From the NCBI RefSeq assembly GCF_002953735.1, contig NZ_CP025536.1:2001523-2065522 (forward strand): 64,000 nt of DNA. The letters are read 5' to 3'. The stretch's first letter is position 1; each line of letters opens with the position of its first letter. This stretch comes from Streptococcus pluranimalium (GTDB lineage: Bacteria; Bacillota; Bacilli; Lactobacillales; Streptococcaceae). Shown here one piece after another: positions 37,505-48,375 of this stretch. The position numbers were made by a program, and so were the translations under genes. The notes under the pieces were generated by a model, which worked only from the letters and a program-made list of their open reading frames with translations, did not search any database and was not told the DNA's origin.

Positions 37505-38779
37505 TTATTTTGGAAAAATAGTAACAGTAGTTGCTTCCATATGAGATACAAAATGGTTTGCTATCTTATGAATATCTTCCAATGATATCTTACGGATAAG
37601 TTCTCCTGTTTCCAAGTAATCTGTACCATCCGCCAAAGCAAGTGTCATTTGATTGGCTAACTGATCAATCGAATCTAAAGATTTTATAAAATCACCATAC
37701 ATTTCTTTTTTTAAAAGGATCAGATGTTCTTCTGAAAAGTCAGCATTTGTTGCAAATGTTTGGAATAATTTCTTCACTTTCCTAGTCATCGCAATCGGCT
37801 GATCCGTATCAAAAGTAATTGTCACAAATTTAAATTGTGAGGTGACTTCAAGGTGGAAATCAAAAGAATAATCAATTAGCCCATTATCATACCAATCCTG
37901 ATAAGTCTCAGAAGTCCACCCCAATAACATAGATAAAAATAACCTCAAACCTAGCTTATAGCAATGATAAGTTATTCCTTCTAACTCATTTACGACCCTA
38001 AAGCCCAAACCTAGCTTAGGTTGCGTAACATCCATTGACAAACGACTTGATGTAACAATAGGATGTATTTGGAGTGGCATAACAGCTACTGACCTCTCAT
38101 TGACATCTTTGTTTACAAAACCGTCAATATCATTGACAACATCGTCAACTTCAATTTTACCTACAATAACCATTGTTAATTGATTCAGTTGATAAAAATA
38201 ATCATGAGCAGAGGTTAAATCACTTAAGCAAATTTGTTCTACAGTCTGCTCATTGCCTGCAATGTCTTCACTCAAGGCTGTATTGGGATATAGATTAGCT
38301 AAAAGAGCCTTATTCATCTGATAGTCACTATCATCTTCATACATCAAAATTTCATTTTGAATAATTGGCCGTTCCTCATCAACACTCTCATGTGTCATAT
38401 GCCTTTCTCTAACTAAAGTAATCAGTTGTTTGATACCTTCCTTAATCTCATTAACTGTTGAAAAATAGTAAACTGTTTGCTGGTAAGTCGTAAAGGCATT
38501 GGCCTCTGCTCCCAGAGCTGTAAAATCTTCTAAAGCATCTTTCCCATCACTCATTTCAAAAATCTTATGTTCTAAAAAATGAGCCACCCCAAAAGGATAA
38601 TCTACTTGACCATCAGCAAGTTTAATGGAGCTAGCAGTAGACCCAAAATTGGTTGCAATCATCACTTGCTTTTCATTAAAGTTTGGACGAGGTATCAAGA
38701 CCAACTGTAAACCACAGTCAAGCTTTACACGCTGAACGAACAGTTTCAACTCTGGATATTCGCGATTATTTCTCTGCAA
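37505..38779 (-). CDS. M16-family zinc peptidase (YmfH-like)
   Basis: 424-aa peptidase of the insulinase/processing-protease family. The inverted zinc motif HxxEH is present (GVAHFLEHKIFEM, near residue 66), with the distal Glu region ERPIIQNEILMYEDD. It pairs with the inactive-looking gene 2 bp upstream, as YmfF/YmfH do. Substrates are not defined. Confidence 0.88.
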   Translation of the reverse strand: MQRNNREYPELKLFVQRVKLDCGLQLVLIPRPNFNEKQVMIATNFGSTASSIKLADGQVDYPFGVAHFLEHKIFEMSDGKDALEDFTALGAEANAFTTYQQTVYYFSTVNEIKEGIKQLITLVRERHMTHESVDEERPIIQNEILMYEDDSDYQMNKALLANLYPNTALSEDIAGNEQTVEQICLSDLTSAHDYFYQLNQLTMVIVGKIEVDDVVNDIDGFVNKDVNERSVAVMPLQIHPIVTSSRLSMDVTQPKLGLGFRVVNELEGITYHCYKLGLRLFLSMLLGWTSETYQDWYDNGLIDYSFDFHLEVTSQFKFVTITFDTDQPIAMTRKVKKLFQTFATNADFSEEHLILLKKEMYGDFIKSLDSIDQLANQMTLALADGTDYLETGELIRKISLEDIHKIANHFVSHMEATTVTIFPK

Positions 38780-38781
38780 TC

Positions 38782-40029
38782 TTAAGCGCTCCCTTCTAGA
38801 GTATATATGGCTTGTAACTTCATTCTTTTAGCAACGGCAATGATAGACTCTTTACTAACATTGTCAATCTCTGTCAATAAATTGTCAAGTGAGTTATCTC
38901 TATTAAAATAGTGGCGATGATAGGCTAGCTCAATGGATTGTTTAGGGTAATCCTGAGCAGCTAATAGCTGATTTTTTAACACAATTTTTGCTTGCTCAAT
39001 TTCATCTTTTGTCATTTTTCCTAAACGCAATTCTTTAGTCTGTTTTAAAATCAGTCGTAAAGCTAAGGTTTTATTCGCTTTTTGAATCCCCGCATAGATA
39101 GTGAATAATTGTGAAAACGAATCGTAGTGACTTCCGATAGCATAAGCCAATCCCTTCTTCTCTCTAACATTAACAAATAACTTGGAAGTAGGTAGTTCAC
39201 CCAACAAAGCATTGTAAACGGCAACCGATGCCATTTCTTTATCACCATAGCTAAAAGGTAGATGATAACCAATCTTTAAAATACTTTGCTTACTTTCTTT
39301 CTGCTCCAAATATTCTGAAATGACATTAGTATAATCTTGCTTGTAAAGTAACGTTAAATCTAAATGACGTTCTTTGAATGGAAACTGGTGGAAAATCTTG
39401 ATGACTTCATAATCATCAAAGTCACCAACGATAAAAATATCAATTTGATCATGTTGCAACATGCGTTGAAATTCTTGATAAGTTGTGAATGAATTTTCTT
39501 TTTCCAAGAGTTCTTTAGTTGTCAAGGTTGACAAAGCCTGACAATCATCACCAAAAAATTGTCTTTTAAGTTCTTGGTCAGCTACATAAAACAAATCTTC
39601 ATTTTCAGTGTCAATCGCTGCCATAACATTTTGTTTTTCTAATTCAAAACTAGAAGGCTGGTATTGCTCTGTCGTGATTAAAGGATTGAACAAAATCTCT
39701 TTAAAGACATCTAGTAATTCTTCTAATAACGAATGCGATTCAAAACTATAGGCATCACTAATCACCGAGGCATCAATGTCAACGCAATGTGTATACCCTT
39801 TTGTCATAACGTTAGTTGACAAGCTTGCACCGTAAAGGCTAGCTAATTTTTTTCGCAAATGGCGATTGGTTGGGTAAGCTTTACTGGCAGTCTCTAGCAT
39901 TTGAGCAACTAAAACTCTTCTTGCTACATTTTTCCTATCCAAGTAACCACTAAAACGGCATTTGACCTGAACAGTTTTCAAAGATTCATTCTTAATGAGG
40001 TGCAAATTGACACCTTTGACAATTTCCAT
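38782..40029 (-). CDS. M16-family peptidase-like protein lacking zinc motif (YmfF-like)
   Basis: 415-aa M16 homologue. No HxxEH is seen where the active partner has it (region VLVAQMLETASKAYP), so it is likely a non-catalytic subunit. The C-terminal half shows the usual NVREKKGLAYAIGS segment. First gene of the operon running through rodZ, pgsA and ecf; its promoter is back-to-back with that of yaaA-recF. Confidence 0.85.
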   Translation of the reverse strand: MEIVKGVNLHLIKNESLKTVQVKCRFSGYLDRKNVARRVLVAQMLETASKAYPTNRHLRKKLASLYGASLSTNVMTKGYTHCVDIDASVISDAYSFESHSLLEELLDVFKEILFNPLITTEQYQPSSFELEKQNVMAAIDTENEDLFYVADQELKRQFFGDDCQALSTLTTKELLEKENSFTTYQEFQRMLQHDQIDIFIVGDFDDYEVIKIFHQFPFKERHLDLTLLYKQDYTNVISEYLEQKESKQSILKIGYHLPFSYGDKEMASVAVYNALLGELPTSKLFVNVREKKGLAYAIGSHYDSFSQLFTIYAGIQKANKTLALRLILKQTKELRLGKMTKDEIEQAKIVLKNQLLAAQDYPKQSIELAYHRHYFNRDNSLDNLLTEIDNVSKESIIAVAKRMKLQAIYTLEGSA

Positions 40030-40061
40030 TTAAGCTCCTTTGAGAAAGAGTAGTTCCATAA

Positions 40062-40086
40062 ATTATACCATTTTTTATGGTATAAT
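40062..40086. promoter_or_regulatory. Symmetric back-to-back extended -10 promoters
   Basis: ATTATACCAT and ATGGTATAAT are perfect inverted arms around five T. Each arm contains TGGTATAAT (extended -10) reading outward: hexamer 40081-40086 for yaaA-recF, 40062-40067 for the M16 operon. Each promoter's -35 zone overlaps the other's -10, so binding should be exclusive. Confidence 0.75.
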
Positions 40087-40113
40087 GGCTTCAAATAAGA
40101 TATGGAGAGACTA

Positions 40114-40494
40114 ATGGATTACAAACTATTTGACGACTATATTACTCTACAAGCTCTTTTAAAAGAAACTGGTATCATCCAAAGTGGAGGTGCTATAAAG
40201 GGCTATTTGGCTGACAATACTGTCCTATTTAATGGTCAAGATGAAAAACGTCGTGGGAAAAAATTACGTCGTGGGGACAAAGTTGAACTGCTTAGCCAGG
40301 GTATCACGATTACACTTATTCAGCCAAATGAAGAAGAATTTAAACAGCACCAGCTTGATTTAGAAGAAAAAAATCGAGTAGCTGAATTGGTGAAAAAAAT
40401 GAATAAAAACAATAAGAAACAGGTCAAAAAAGCTAATACAACATCAAAAACTGCCAGACAAACTAAAAAACCTGTGCGCTTCCCTGGGATGTAA
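40114..40494 (+). CDS. yaaA: S4-domain protein YaaA
   Basis: 126-aa RNA-binding protein from ATG 40114 (GGAGAG upstream, the earlier ATG lies within that site). The S4 domain fills residues 1-75 (ITLQALLKETGIIQSGGAIK, LRRGDKVEL). A Lys-rich tail follows. It precedes recF by 3 bp, the conserved yaaA-recF arrangement near the origin. Function in ribosome assembly is suggested for homologues. Confidence 0.9.
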   Translation: MDYKLFDDYITLQALLKETGIIQSGGAIKGYLADNTVLFNGQDEKRRGKKLRRGDKVELLSQGITITLIQPNEEEFKQHQLDLEEKNRVAELVKKMNKNNKKQVKKANTTSKTARQTKKPVRFPGM

Positions 40495-40497
40495 ATC

Positions 40498-41595
40498 ATG
40501 TGGATTGAAAGCATTACTCTCAACCATTATCGTAATTACCAAGATATCTCTGCTCATTTTTCACAAAACCTTAACGTCTTTATCGGTCGTAATGCCCAAG
40601 GAAAGACGAACTTTTTAGAAGCTATCTACTTTTTATCCCTGACACGTAGTCATCGTACGCGCTCCGATAAAGAATTGATTGCTTTTAATCAAGATAATCT
40701 CCATCTTTCTGGCATTGTTCATAAACAAAATGGTAAAGTGCCCTTAGAAATTCACCTATCAGATAAAGGGCGCATTACAAAGGTCAATCATTTAAAACAA
40801 AATCGCTTGTCAGATTACATCGGGAATTTAACAGTCGTTTTATTTGCTCCTGAAGATTTACAGCTGATTAAAGGCTCACCTAGTTTAAGGCGAAAGTTTT
40901 TAGATATTGACTTGGGGCAGATTAAAACTATCTATTTATCAGATTTAAGCCAATACAATCATGTCTTAAAACAACGGAATGCCTATTTAAAAAATACTGA
41001 GAAAGTTGACACCACCTTTTTATCAGTCTTAGATGAACAACTGGCTGACTTTGGTAGTCGCGTTATGATACATAGACATCAGTTCATTAAAGATTTGGAA
41101 ATAGAGGCGGCTAAGCATCATGCCACTATTTCAGAAGATACAGAGGTACTAAAAATCACTTACGATTCTTCTGTGAAGTTTACAGATTTGTCAACTTTAC
41201 GCCAAGATTTTTTACAACAACTGACAAATCAACATCGACGTGATATCTTCAAAAAAAATACTGGTATCGGTCCGCATCGAGATGACATGTCCTTTTTTAT
41301 CAATGATATGAATGCTAGCTTCGGTAGTCAAGGTCAACATCGTAGCTTGATTCTCTCTTTAAAAATGGCTGAAATTGAACTGATTAAACAATCAACAGGA
41401 GACTATCCCATTCTTTTACTTGACGATGTTATGAGTGAGCTTGACAATCACCGTCAAGCAAAATTACTCGAAGCCGTCTTAAAAGAAAATGTGCAAACAT
41501 TTATTACCACAACAAGTCTGGATCATCTTAAACAAGTTCCAGAGAATATGACTGTCTTTACCATTAATCAAGGTACAATAAAATCAGGTTCCTAA
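40498..41595 (+). CDS. recF: DNA replication and repair protein RecF
   Basis: 365-aa SMC-like ATPase that loads RecA on gapped DNA with RecO and RecR. Walker A is [15 protein letters not shown], signature [18 protein letters not shown], Walker [14 protein letters not shown]. Start ATG 40498. The stop codon sits inside the terminator hairpin. Confidence 0.97.
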   Translation: MWIESITLNHYRNYQDISAHFSQNLNVFIGRNAQGKTNFLEAIYFLSLTRSHRTRSDKELIAFNQDNLHLSGIVHKQNGKVPLEIHLSDKGRITKVNHLKQNRLSDYIGNLTVVLFAPEDLQLIKGSPSLRRKFLDIDLGQIKTIYLSDLSQYNHVLKQRNAYLKNTEKVDTTFLSVLDEQLADFGSRVMIHRHQFIKDLEIEAAKHHATISEDTEVLKITYDSSVKFTDLSTLRQDFLQQLTNQHRRDIFKKNTGIGPHRDDMSFFINDMNASFGSQGQHRSLILSLKMAEIELIKQSTGDYPILLLDDVMSELDNHRQAKLLEAVLKENVQTFITTTSLDHLKQVPENMTVFTINQGTIKSGS

Positions 41596-41613
41596 ACAGA
41601 ACCTGATTTTTTA
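41581..41613. terminator. Bidirectional terminator between recF and the GRP transporter
   Basis: AAATCAGGTTC and GAACCTGATTT form an 11-bp stem with 7-nt loop, then TTTT. Overlaps both stop codons. Confidence 0.9.
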
Positions 41614-42480
41614 ATATGATTTTACAATACCTAATAGGACTGCTCCAATAACAAATAAAACTGTGCCAATAAAAATCCATTGGAGTTCTTTTTTGGTCTT
41701 TTTTTCCCCAAGAAAGAGAATACTTGCTGCAATAGAAATAACCGTCCCCAATTGTGAAAAACTAAAAGCAATTGCCAAGCCAGCTTGAGCGGCGGCAAGT
41801 AACATAAAGATGTTACCAGTTCCCCATAGCAAACCAACAACAGAATTTTTTAGAACAACAGGCTCAAAAGCAACATTCCCTCTCATAAAGAAGAGCGCCC
41901 CTAAAAACATCCCAACTGCCATTGGCAGTAAAACAGAAAGGGCATCGAATTTCATGATATTGTTAAATAAAACAGCATAAGAAACATAGCCGAGGGTTGA
42001 ATAAGTCAAAGCTCTAAAACCTTTTGGAAAATCTCTCTCTGCCAAACCTTCAATAGACTCTGATTTATCCTGACGACTTGAAAAGTAGAAACCAACAAGC
42101 AAAATCACAAGCGCTGATAAACCAAGAACAAATTGAATTGCTTTTGTCCATTCATGAAAAACAAGAGCTCCAACTAAGCTACCTAATAGCAACTGAGAAC
42201 CACTTGAAAGAGGTTGTGCTACAGAAACACCCATATACTTCATGGCATGAAATTGACCATTTTGCCCAACGGACCAAAGTAATCCTCCAATAATACCAAA
42301 AATCCAGAGCGCCCACGTCATTTCAGGTCTAACAACAATCCAAGAAACAAGTGCAAATAAAAGTGCTCCGATTGTTAAACCAAGTGTTTGTTGATTGGCA
42401 GTGCCACCAATCTTGTTTGATGTAAATCCAATCAATCCCCATGTAAACATAGGAATCAATGCAAAAATAATACCTTCCAC
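41611..42480 (-). CDS. GRP-family sugar uptake protein (GlcU/RhaT-like)
   Basis: 289-aa carrier with ten helices. The opening FALIPMFTWGLIGFTSNKIGG and the QPLSSGSQLLLGSL segment fit the glucose/ribose porter family. The sugar is inferred, not shown. Monocistronic, with strong promoter and a nearby palindrome. Confidence 0.85.
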   Translation of the reverse strand: MEGIIFALIPMFTWGLIGFTSNKIGGTANQQTLGLTIGALLFALVSWIVVRPEMTWALWIFGIIGGLLWSVGQNGQFHAMKYMGVSVAQPLSSGSQLLLGSLVGALVFHEWTKAIQFVLGLSALVILLVGFYFSSRQDKSESIEGLAERDFPKGFRALTYSTLGYVSYAVLFNNIMKFDALSVLLPMAVGMFLGALFFMRGNVAFEPVVLKNSVVGLLWGTGNIFMLLAAAQAGLAIAFSFSQLGTVISIAASILFLGEKKTKKELQWIFIGTVLFVIGAVLLGIVKSY

Positions 42481-42552
42481 AATAGATACCTTTCATTAAA
42501 AAATGTCATTAAATATATGCTCTTAACATCATAGGCAAACCATGACTGAGCA

Positions 42553-42606
42553 TTATGATAAAAATCATAACTAAAATACTTTAATAAAGTTTACTCGCCT
42601 TGTCAA
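42553..42606 (-). promoter_or_regulatory. Promoter and operator of the GRP transporter
   Basis: Minus strand: TTGACA (42601-42606), 17-bp spacer, TAAAGT (42578-42583). A perfect palindrome TTATGAT-N4-ATCATAA (42553-42570) sits just downstream of the -10, as a repressor site would. Confidence 0.7.
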
Positions 42607-42854
42607 TGGTTTTATTTATTTCTAATGTCAAAACATTTCTTATTTTTGTAAGTCACCAAAAAGAGACTAGAGTAAAAAATCCTAGTCTCTCAATTCTTAT
42701 TAAATAGCTGATCAATATTCAGTGGTTAAGTGGGTTCCATTGCTCTAATTTTATCAGTTTTTACAGTTCCACACCACTCTGCAAACGTGAAACAAAGAAA
42801 TCAACCGCTTTACATTACTGATTTTTTGTCGCCCTCTCTTTGAATATCTATTCC
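42607..42854. other. Intergenic region after guaB
   Basis: No gene seen. It contains the guaB terminator (42655-42690) and about 160 bp between that and the guaB stop with no recognisable feature. Confidence 0.5.
42655..42690 (-). terminator. Terminator of guaB
   Basis: Minus strand AGAGACTAG and CTAGTCTCT (11-nt loop) then TTTTTGG. About 165 nt past the guaB stop. Confidence 0.8.
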
Positions 42855-44369
<1,515 letters not shown>

Positions 44370-44380
44370 TTATTTTTACT

Positions 44381-44421
44381 ATCATATCATGCTAAAATAT
44401 TTTGTCAACCGATATTTTAGC
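44381..44421 (-). promoter_or_regulatory. guaB promoter within a perfect inverted repeat
   Basis: Minus strand: TTGACA (44403-44408), 16-bp spacer, TATGAT (44381-44386). GCTAAAATAT (44391-44400) and ATATTTTAGC (44412-44421) are exact 10-bp arms centred on the -35. Confidence 0.7.
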
Positions 44422-44523
44422 AAGAACCTCTTAAAATTAAAAATAAAAATTTTCTGTATTTTTACGAACTTTTCATTGCAATATCTCATTTAAAATCTGC
44501 TTTTTATAAAAGTTATTCCTTTA

Positions 44524-44558
44524 CAAAAAGAAACAAGTTCCCAATAGAACTTGCTTCT
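44524..44558 (-). terminator. Terminator of the flp-argR unit
   Basis: Minus strand GAAGCAAGTTC and GAACTTGTTTC with a 6-nt loop, then TTTTTG. It is about 115 nt after the argR stop; nothing else was seen in that spacer. Confidence 0.8.
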
Positions 44559-44671
44559 TCACTAGTAATAAGCGTAATAATCTGACATATCATTGTCAAT
44601 ACAGCTTACTCTCATCTTATCCTAAAACGAATACCTATGATTATCTAAGCATCCTTTTATAAAGAAAGGAC

Positions 44672-45157
44672 CTATCGTTTTGAAAAGAAAAATGGAGGTG
44701 TGTATTGACTTAGTTTTTCAAAACATTGTTGTGCCTTCTCATTATCTTCACAAATAATCAGACAAGTATCATCGCCACAAACGGTTGCCAGAATTTCCGG
44801 TAATAAAATAGAGTCCAAAATAGAACCAAAAGATTGTGCCAAACCCGGCAGTGTTTTTAAGACAACTTGATGTTGTACAGGAAACAACATCACAAGCGCA
44901 TCTTCCATATAGAAGCGTAAACGTTTTTCCCAACGTTCTTGAGAAATACTATGAATTTCATAATAAGTTTCTGTTGATTCATGATTAATATCATTAATTT
45001 TAATGAGATTGAGTTCTTTCATATCACGTGATAGCGTAGCCTGAGTTACAGAAATACCATTTTTTTCAAGAAGCTCTCTTAACTCGTGCTGAGTATGAAC
45101 CTTTGTCTCTGTAATTAACGAACGAATCAATTGATGTCGTGCCTCTTTTTTATTCAT
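44672..45157 (-). CDS. argR: ArgR-family arginine regulator
   Basis: 161-aa regulator. The N-terminal winged helix ([37 protein letters not shown]) binds ARG boxes; the C-terminal domain binds arginine and forms hexamers ([17 protein letters not shown]). In streptococci such genes beside the arginine deiminase cluster activate or tune it. It starts 9 bp after the Crp/Fnr gene, in one operon. Confidence 0.92.
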   Translation of the reverse strand: MNKKEARHQLIRSLITETKVHTQHELRELLEKNGISVTQATLSRDMKELNLIKINDINHESTETYYEIHSISQERWEKRLRFYMEDALVMLFPVQHQVVLKTLPGLAQSFGSILDSILLPEILATVCGDDTCLIICEDNEKAQQCFEKLSQYTPPFFFSKR

Positions 45158-45166
45158 ATCAGTTCC

Positions 45167-45847
45167 TTATTCCAAAAATTTTTTAAAATAATGCTTATTG
45201 CTATATAATAATTTCTTTCCCTTCAAATCAACAATGCCTTGATTCCGTAACTCCTTAAGTACATGGCTTACTGTCTCACGAGTCGTCGCACTCATGCTAG
45301 CAATCTCAGTTGTTGTAATAGGAAATGGTAGATAACCTTCCTCAATTGGGACTTCTAATAGAAGAGTCGCCAAGGATTGAACAACACGTGTCCTAGCACT
45401 TGAAGTAACCATATTTCGTAATCTTATTTCATGAATTTGTAGTAAGCGTGAGTATTTTTGACACAAGTGTCTCATCTGATTCATGTTGTTCTGTGAATAT
45501 TCTTCATACAGTGACATAGGGATCAAAAAATAAGTGACATCTGTAATAACAACAGCTGAAAAATGGTAATGTTCCTCTAGAAAGAGCCCTCCATACGGAA
45601 AAATGGTTCCTTGTCTCACATAATCAGTATAAATAAAATCTCCCGAAACATCTGCTTGCTCTAACTTGGCATGCCCTGTTTCTATCAAAAATAAGGTATC
45701 ACGTTTATCTCCCTCAAAAAACAAGGTATGATTTTTTAAGGCCTTACGATACTTAATATGAGCAACAATGTGATCAAACTGCTCAATAGTAAAATGTTTG
45801 AAATCCTCTAATCCTCTTAAATAGATATACTGTTCTTTTGAAATCAC
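45167..45847 (-). CDS. Crp/Fnr-family regulator of the arginine deiminase system (Flp/ArcR-like)
   Basis: 226-aa regulator. N-terminal cyclic-nucleotide-binding-like roll (HTLFFEGDKRDTLFLIETGH), dimer helix, and winged helix with ITTTEIASMSATTRETVSHV. Divergent position next to arc genes matches Flp of S. gordonii and FlpS of S. suis, which activate arc. No cysteine cluster is visible, so it is not a 4Fe-4S FNR. Extended -10 TGATATAAT at 45904-45912 on the minus strand. Confidence 0.87.
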   Translation of the reverse strand: MISKEQYIYLRGLEDFKHFTIEQFDHIVAHIKYRKALKNHTLFFEGDKRDTLFLIETGHAKLEQADVSGDFIYTDYVRQGTIFPYGGLFLEEHYHFSAVVITDVTYFLIPMSLYEEYSQNNMNQMRHLCQKYSRLLQIHEIRLRNMVTSSARTRVVQSLATLLLEVPIEEGYLPFPITTTEIASMSATTRETVSHVLKELRNQGIVDLKGKKLLYSNKHYFKKFLE

Positions 45848-45975
45848 TCTGGTTTGTGAAACATTCCTTTCAGCCTATTTGCCTGTAGTAGCTTATATCC
45901 CTCATTATATCAAAAAACATAAGGCAAAACTATTTTTTTTAAACCAGTTAAGTTTTTTGAATAGCTTAAATATTA

Positions 45976-46004
45976 TTGCTTTTTTAATTTTATTATGACA
46001 TAAT
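45976..46004 (+). promoter_or_regulatory. Promoter of the B3/B4 gene
   Basis: TTGCTT (45976-45981), 17-bp spacer, CATAAT (45999-46004), then AAAGGAG before the ATG. Confidence 0.6.
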
Positions 46005-46037
46005 GTGGTTGCATATTACCTTAAAAGGAGACTTCAC

Positions 46038-46745
46038 ATGAAAACATTTATTGTTGATGATAGTTACTGGAAGTTGTTTCCCCATTCTAAAATTGGAGTT
46101 ATATTAATCCATAACTACCAAATGAATGAAGACCTAGTAGACGAACTAGAACAGCTACTATCCCTTAGTAATAACCTAGCAAAAAAACATCTCCAAGAAG
46201 AGCAATTTAGCCAGAATGATGTCATCCAGACTTATCGAAAAGCTTACCAACAATTTAAAACTAAGAAAGGAGCCCGTTCCAGCATTGAAGCACTTTTAAA
46301 ACGTGTTGATTCAGGCAATCCTGTCACATCAATAAGCCCTCTGGTTGATATCTACAATGCTGCCAGTCTCCAATTTGCTTTACCTATTGGTGCAGAAGAT
46401 CTTGATACATTTGAAGGGGATTTGAGATTAACCATTACTAATGGTGGGGATGAATTTTACCTTATCGGAGATGATGAAAACAAGCCTACTCTACCAGGTG
46501 AATTGGCTTATATTGATAATGCTGGTGCAGTTTGTCGCTGCTTTAATTGGCGGGATGGAGCCAGGACCATGATTACGGATCAAACCGTCAATGCTTTTTT
46601 AGTCATTGAATTGATTGATATCACAAAAGAAGCAGAATTTAAAAAAGCTTTAGATTTTATTGAGGAAAAAACTAACTATTTCTTATCAGCTAAAACACAA
46701 CAAATGATTTTAGATCAAAAACATACTAAAATAAATCTGAGCTAA
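46038..46745 (+). CDS. B3/B4 tRNA-binding-domain protein
   Basis: 235-aa cytosolic protein resembling the B3/B4 domain of phenylalanyl-tRNA synthetase beta subunit, found free in many bacteria. Typical segments are KGARSSIEALLKRVDSGNPV, SPLVDIYNAASLQFALPIG and GAVCRCFNWRDGARTMIT. Free-standing members are thought to edit or bind aminoacyl-tRNA, but this is unproven. Start ATG 46038 has AAAGGAG upstream. It lies between the ADS regulators and arcA. Confidence 0.82.
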   Translation: MKTFIVDDSYWKLFPHSKIGVILIHNYQMNEDLVDELEQLLSLSNNLAKKHLQEEQFSQNDVIQTYRKAYQQFKTKKGARSSIEALLKRVDSGNPVTSISPLVDIYNAASLQFALPIGAEDLDTFEGDLRLTITNGGDEFYLIGDDENKPTLPGELAYIDNAGAVCRCFNWRDGARTMITDQTVNAFLVIELIDITKEAEFKKALDFIEEKTNYFLSAKTQQMILDQKHTKINLS

Positions 46746-46863
46746 ATAATCTTTTTTCTAAAATAGTCGCCTATGAAAATAGAGATATCTATTTTCATTT
46801 TTTTTTAAGGATTTTTAAATTGATAAATTATCATTTTTGAATTAAATACGTTTAAAAATGTAT

Positions 46864-46986
46864 AGAAATCGCTTACATTTATATAATGATACATTTTTTA
46901 TCTAAAAACTGTTAACTTTTTAACAGTTTAGCTGTGAAATAATCCGTTCTTTTTTTAAAAAAAATAGTAAAATGAAAGCGTAAACA
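46864..46986 (+). promoter_or_regulatory. arc operon control region
   Basis: TATAAT (46882-46887) and a second TAAAAT (46968-46973). Two cre-like CcpA sites: AGAAATCGCTTACA (46864-46877, one mismatch) and TGAAAGCGTAAACA (46973-46986, fits). Between them AAACTGTTAA / TTAACAGTTT (46906-46929) is a perfect 10-bp inverted repeat. Catabolite repression of arc is known in streptococci. Confidence 0.65.
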
Positions 46987-47032
46987 AAACGAGATAGTAT
47001 TTATCATCTCACTATCATGAAAGGAGAATAGT

Positions 47033-48268
47033 ATGTCTCACACAAGTCCAATTCATGTTTTCTCAGAGATTGGAAAACTCAAAAAAGTCATGTTGCATCG
47101 TCCAGGTAAAGAAATTGAAAACCTTATGCCGGACTATCTTGAACGTCTTCTTTTTGATGATATTCCATTTTTAGAAGACGCTCAAAAAGAACACGATGCC
47201 TTTGCTCAAGCACTTCGTGATGAAGGTGTTGAGGTCCTATACTTAGAAACTTTGACTGCTGAATCCCTAACCACGCCGGAAATAAAAGAAGCTTTTATTG
47301 ATGAATATCTTTCAGAAGCTAATATCCGTGGTCGTGCTACCAAGAAAGCCATTCGCAAGCTACTCTTATCAATCGAGGACAATCAGGAACTCGTGGAAAA
47401 AACAATGGCAGGTATCCAAAAATCAGAACTTCCTGACATTCCAGATGAAGAAAAAGGATTGACGGATTTGGTTGAATCTGACTATCCATTCGCGATTGAT
47501 CCTATGCCAAATCTATACTTCACACGCGACCCTTTTGCAACTATCGGCAAAGGCGTTTCACTAAACCATATGTTTGCTGAGACACGTAATCGTGAAACAC
47601 TTTATGGTAAATATATCTTTACGCATCATCCAATCTATGGCGGTGGAAAAGTACCTCTAGTCTATGACCGTGATGAGACAACACGTATTGAAGGAGGAGA
47701 TGAGCTTGTTCTATCGAAAGATGTTCTAGCTGTCGGTATTTCTCAACGTACCGATGCTGCTTCTATTGAAAAATTATTGGTTAACATCTTTAAAAAAGAG
47801 CTTGGTTTCAAGAAAGTACTGGCTTTCGAATTTGCCAACAATCGTAAATTCATGCACCTTGACACAGTGTTTACAATGGTTGACTACGATAAGTTCACTA
47901 TTCATCCAGAAATTGAAGGAGATTTGAGAGTTTACTCTGTCACTTATGAAAATGACTCTCTCAAAATCGTCGAAGAAACAGGTGATTTAGCTGAACTATT
48001 GGCTAATAATCTCGGGATTGAAAAGGTTGAACTCATTCGCTGTGGAGGAGAAAATTTAGTTGCAGCCGGTCGTGAGCAGTGGAATGATGGATCAAACACA
48101 TTGACAATTGCACCAGGGGTAGTCGTTGTTTACAATCGCAACACTATCACTAATGCAATCCTTGAATCTAAAGGTCTTCGATTAATCAAGATTCACGGAA
48201 GTGAATTGGTCCGCGGTCGTGGTGGACCACGTTGTATGTCAATGCCTTTCGAACGTGAAGAAATTTAA
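47033..48268 (+). CDS. arcA: Arginine deiminase
   Basis: 411-aa enzyme hydrolysing arginine to citrulline and ammonia. Motifs: [14 protein letters not shown] (Asp), MHLDTVF (His-Asp) and the catalytic cysteine in [12 protein letters not shown] near the C-terminus. AAAGGAG precedes the ATG. First gene of the ADS, which yields ATP and raises pH. Confidence 0.98.
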   Translation: MSHTSPIHVFSEIGKLKKVMLHRPGKEIENLMPDYLERLLFDDIPFLEDAQKEHDAFAQALRDEGVEVLYLETLTAESLTTPEIKEAFIDEYLSEANIRGRATKKAIRKLLLSIEDNQELVEKTMAGIQKSELPDIPDEEKGLTDLVESDYPFAIDPMPNLYFTRDPFATIGKGVSLNHMFAETRNRETLYGKYIFTHHPIYGGGKVPLVYDRDETTRIEGGDELVLSKDVLAVGISQRTDAASIEKLLVNIFKKELGFKKVLAFEFANNRKFMHLDTVFTMVDYDKFTIHPEIEGDLRVYSVTYENDSLKIVEETGDLAELLANNLGIEKVELIRCGGENLVAAGREQWNDGSNTLTIAPGVVVVYNRNTITNAILESKGLRLIKIHGSELVRGRGGPRCMSMPFEREEI

Positions 48269-48298
48269 TGCCTAGCAACTATAGAATCAATAGGCATT
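48267..48298 (+). other. Hairpin between arcA and arcB
   Basis: AATGCCTA and TAGGCATT pair around a 16-nt loop at the arcA stop. It lacks a T-run, so it may be a processing or stability element. Confidence 0.4.
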
Positions 48299-48375
48299 TA
48301 TAGCCAGATATAAAGGTTCTATTATGCTAAAGATGATTAATAGTAAATGAACAAAAAGATAGGAGAATAACCCTT

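Noticed and set aside
42785-42797. parS half-site (CGTGAAACA) after guaB
   Set aside because: Only the right half matches; the left half bears no similarity.
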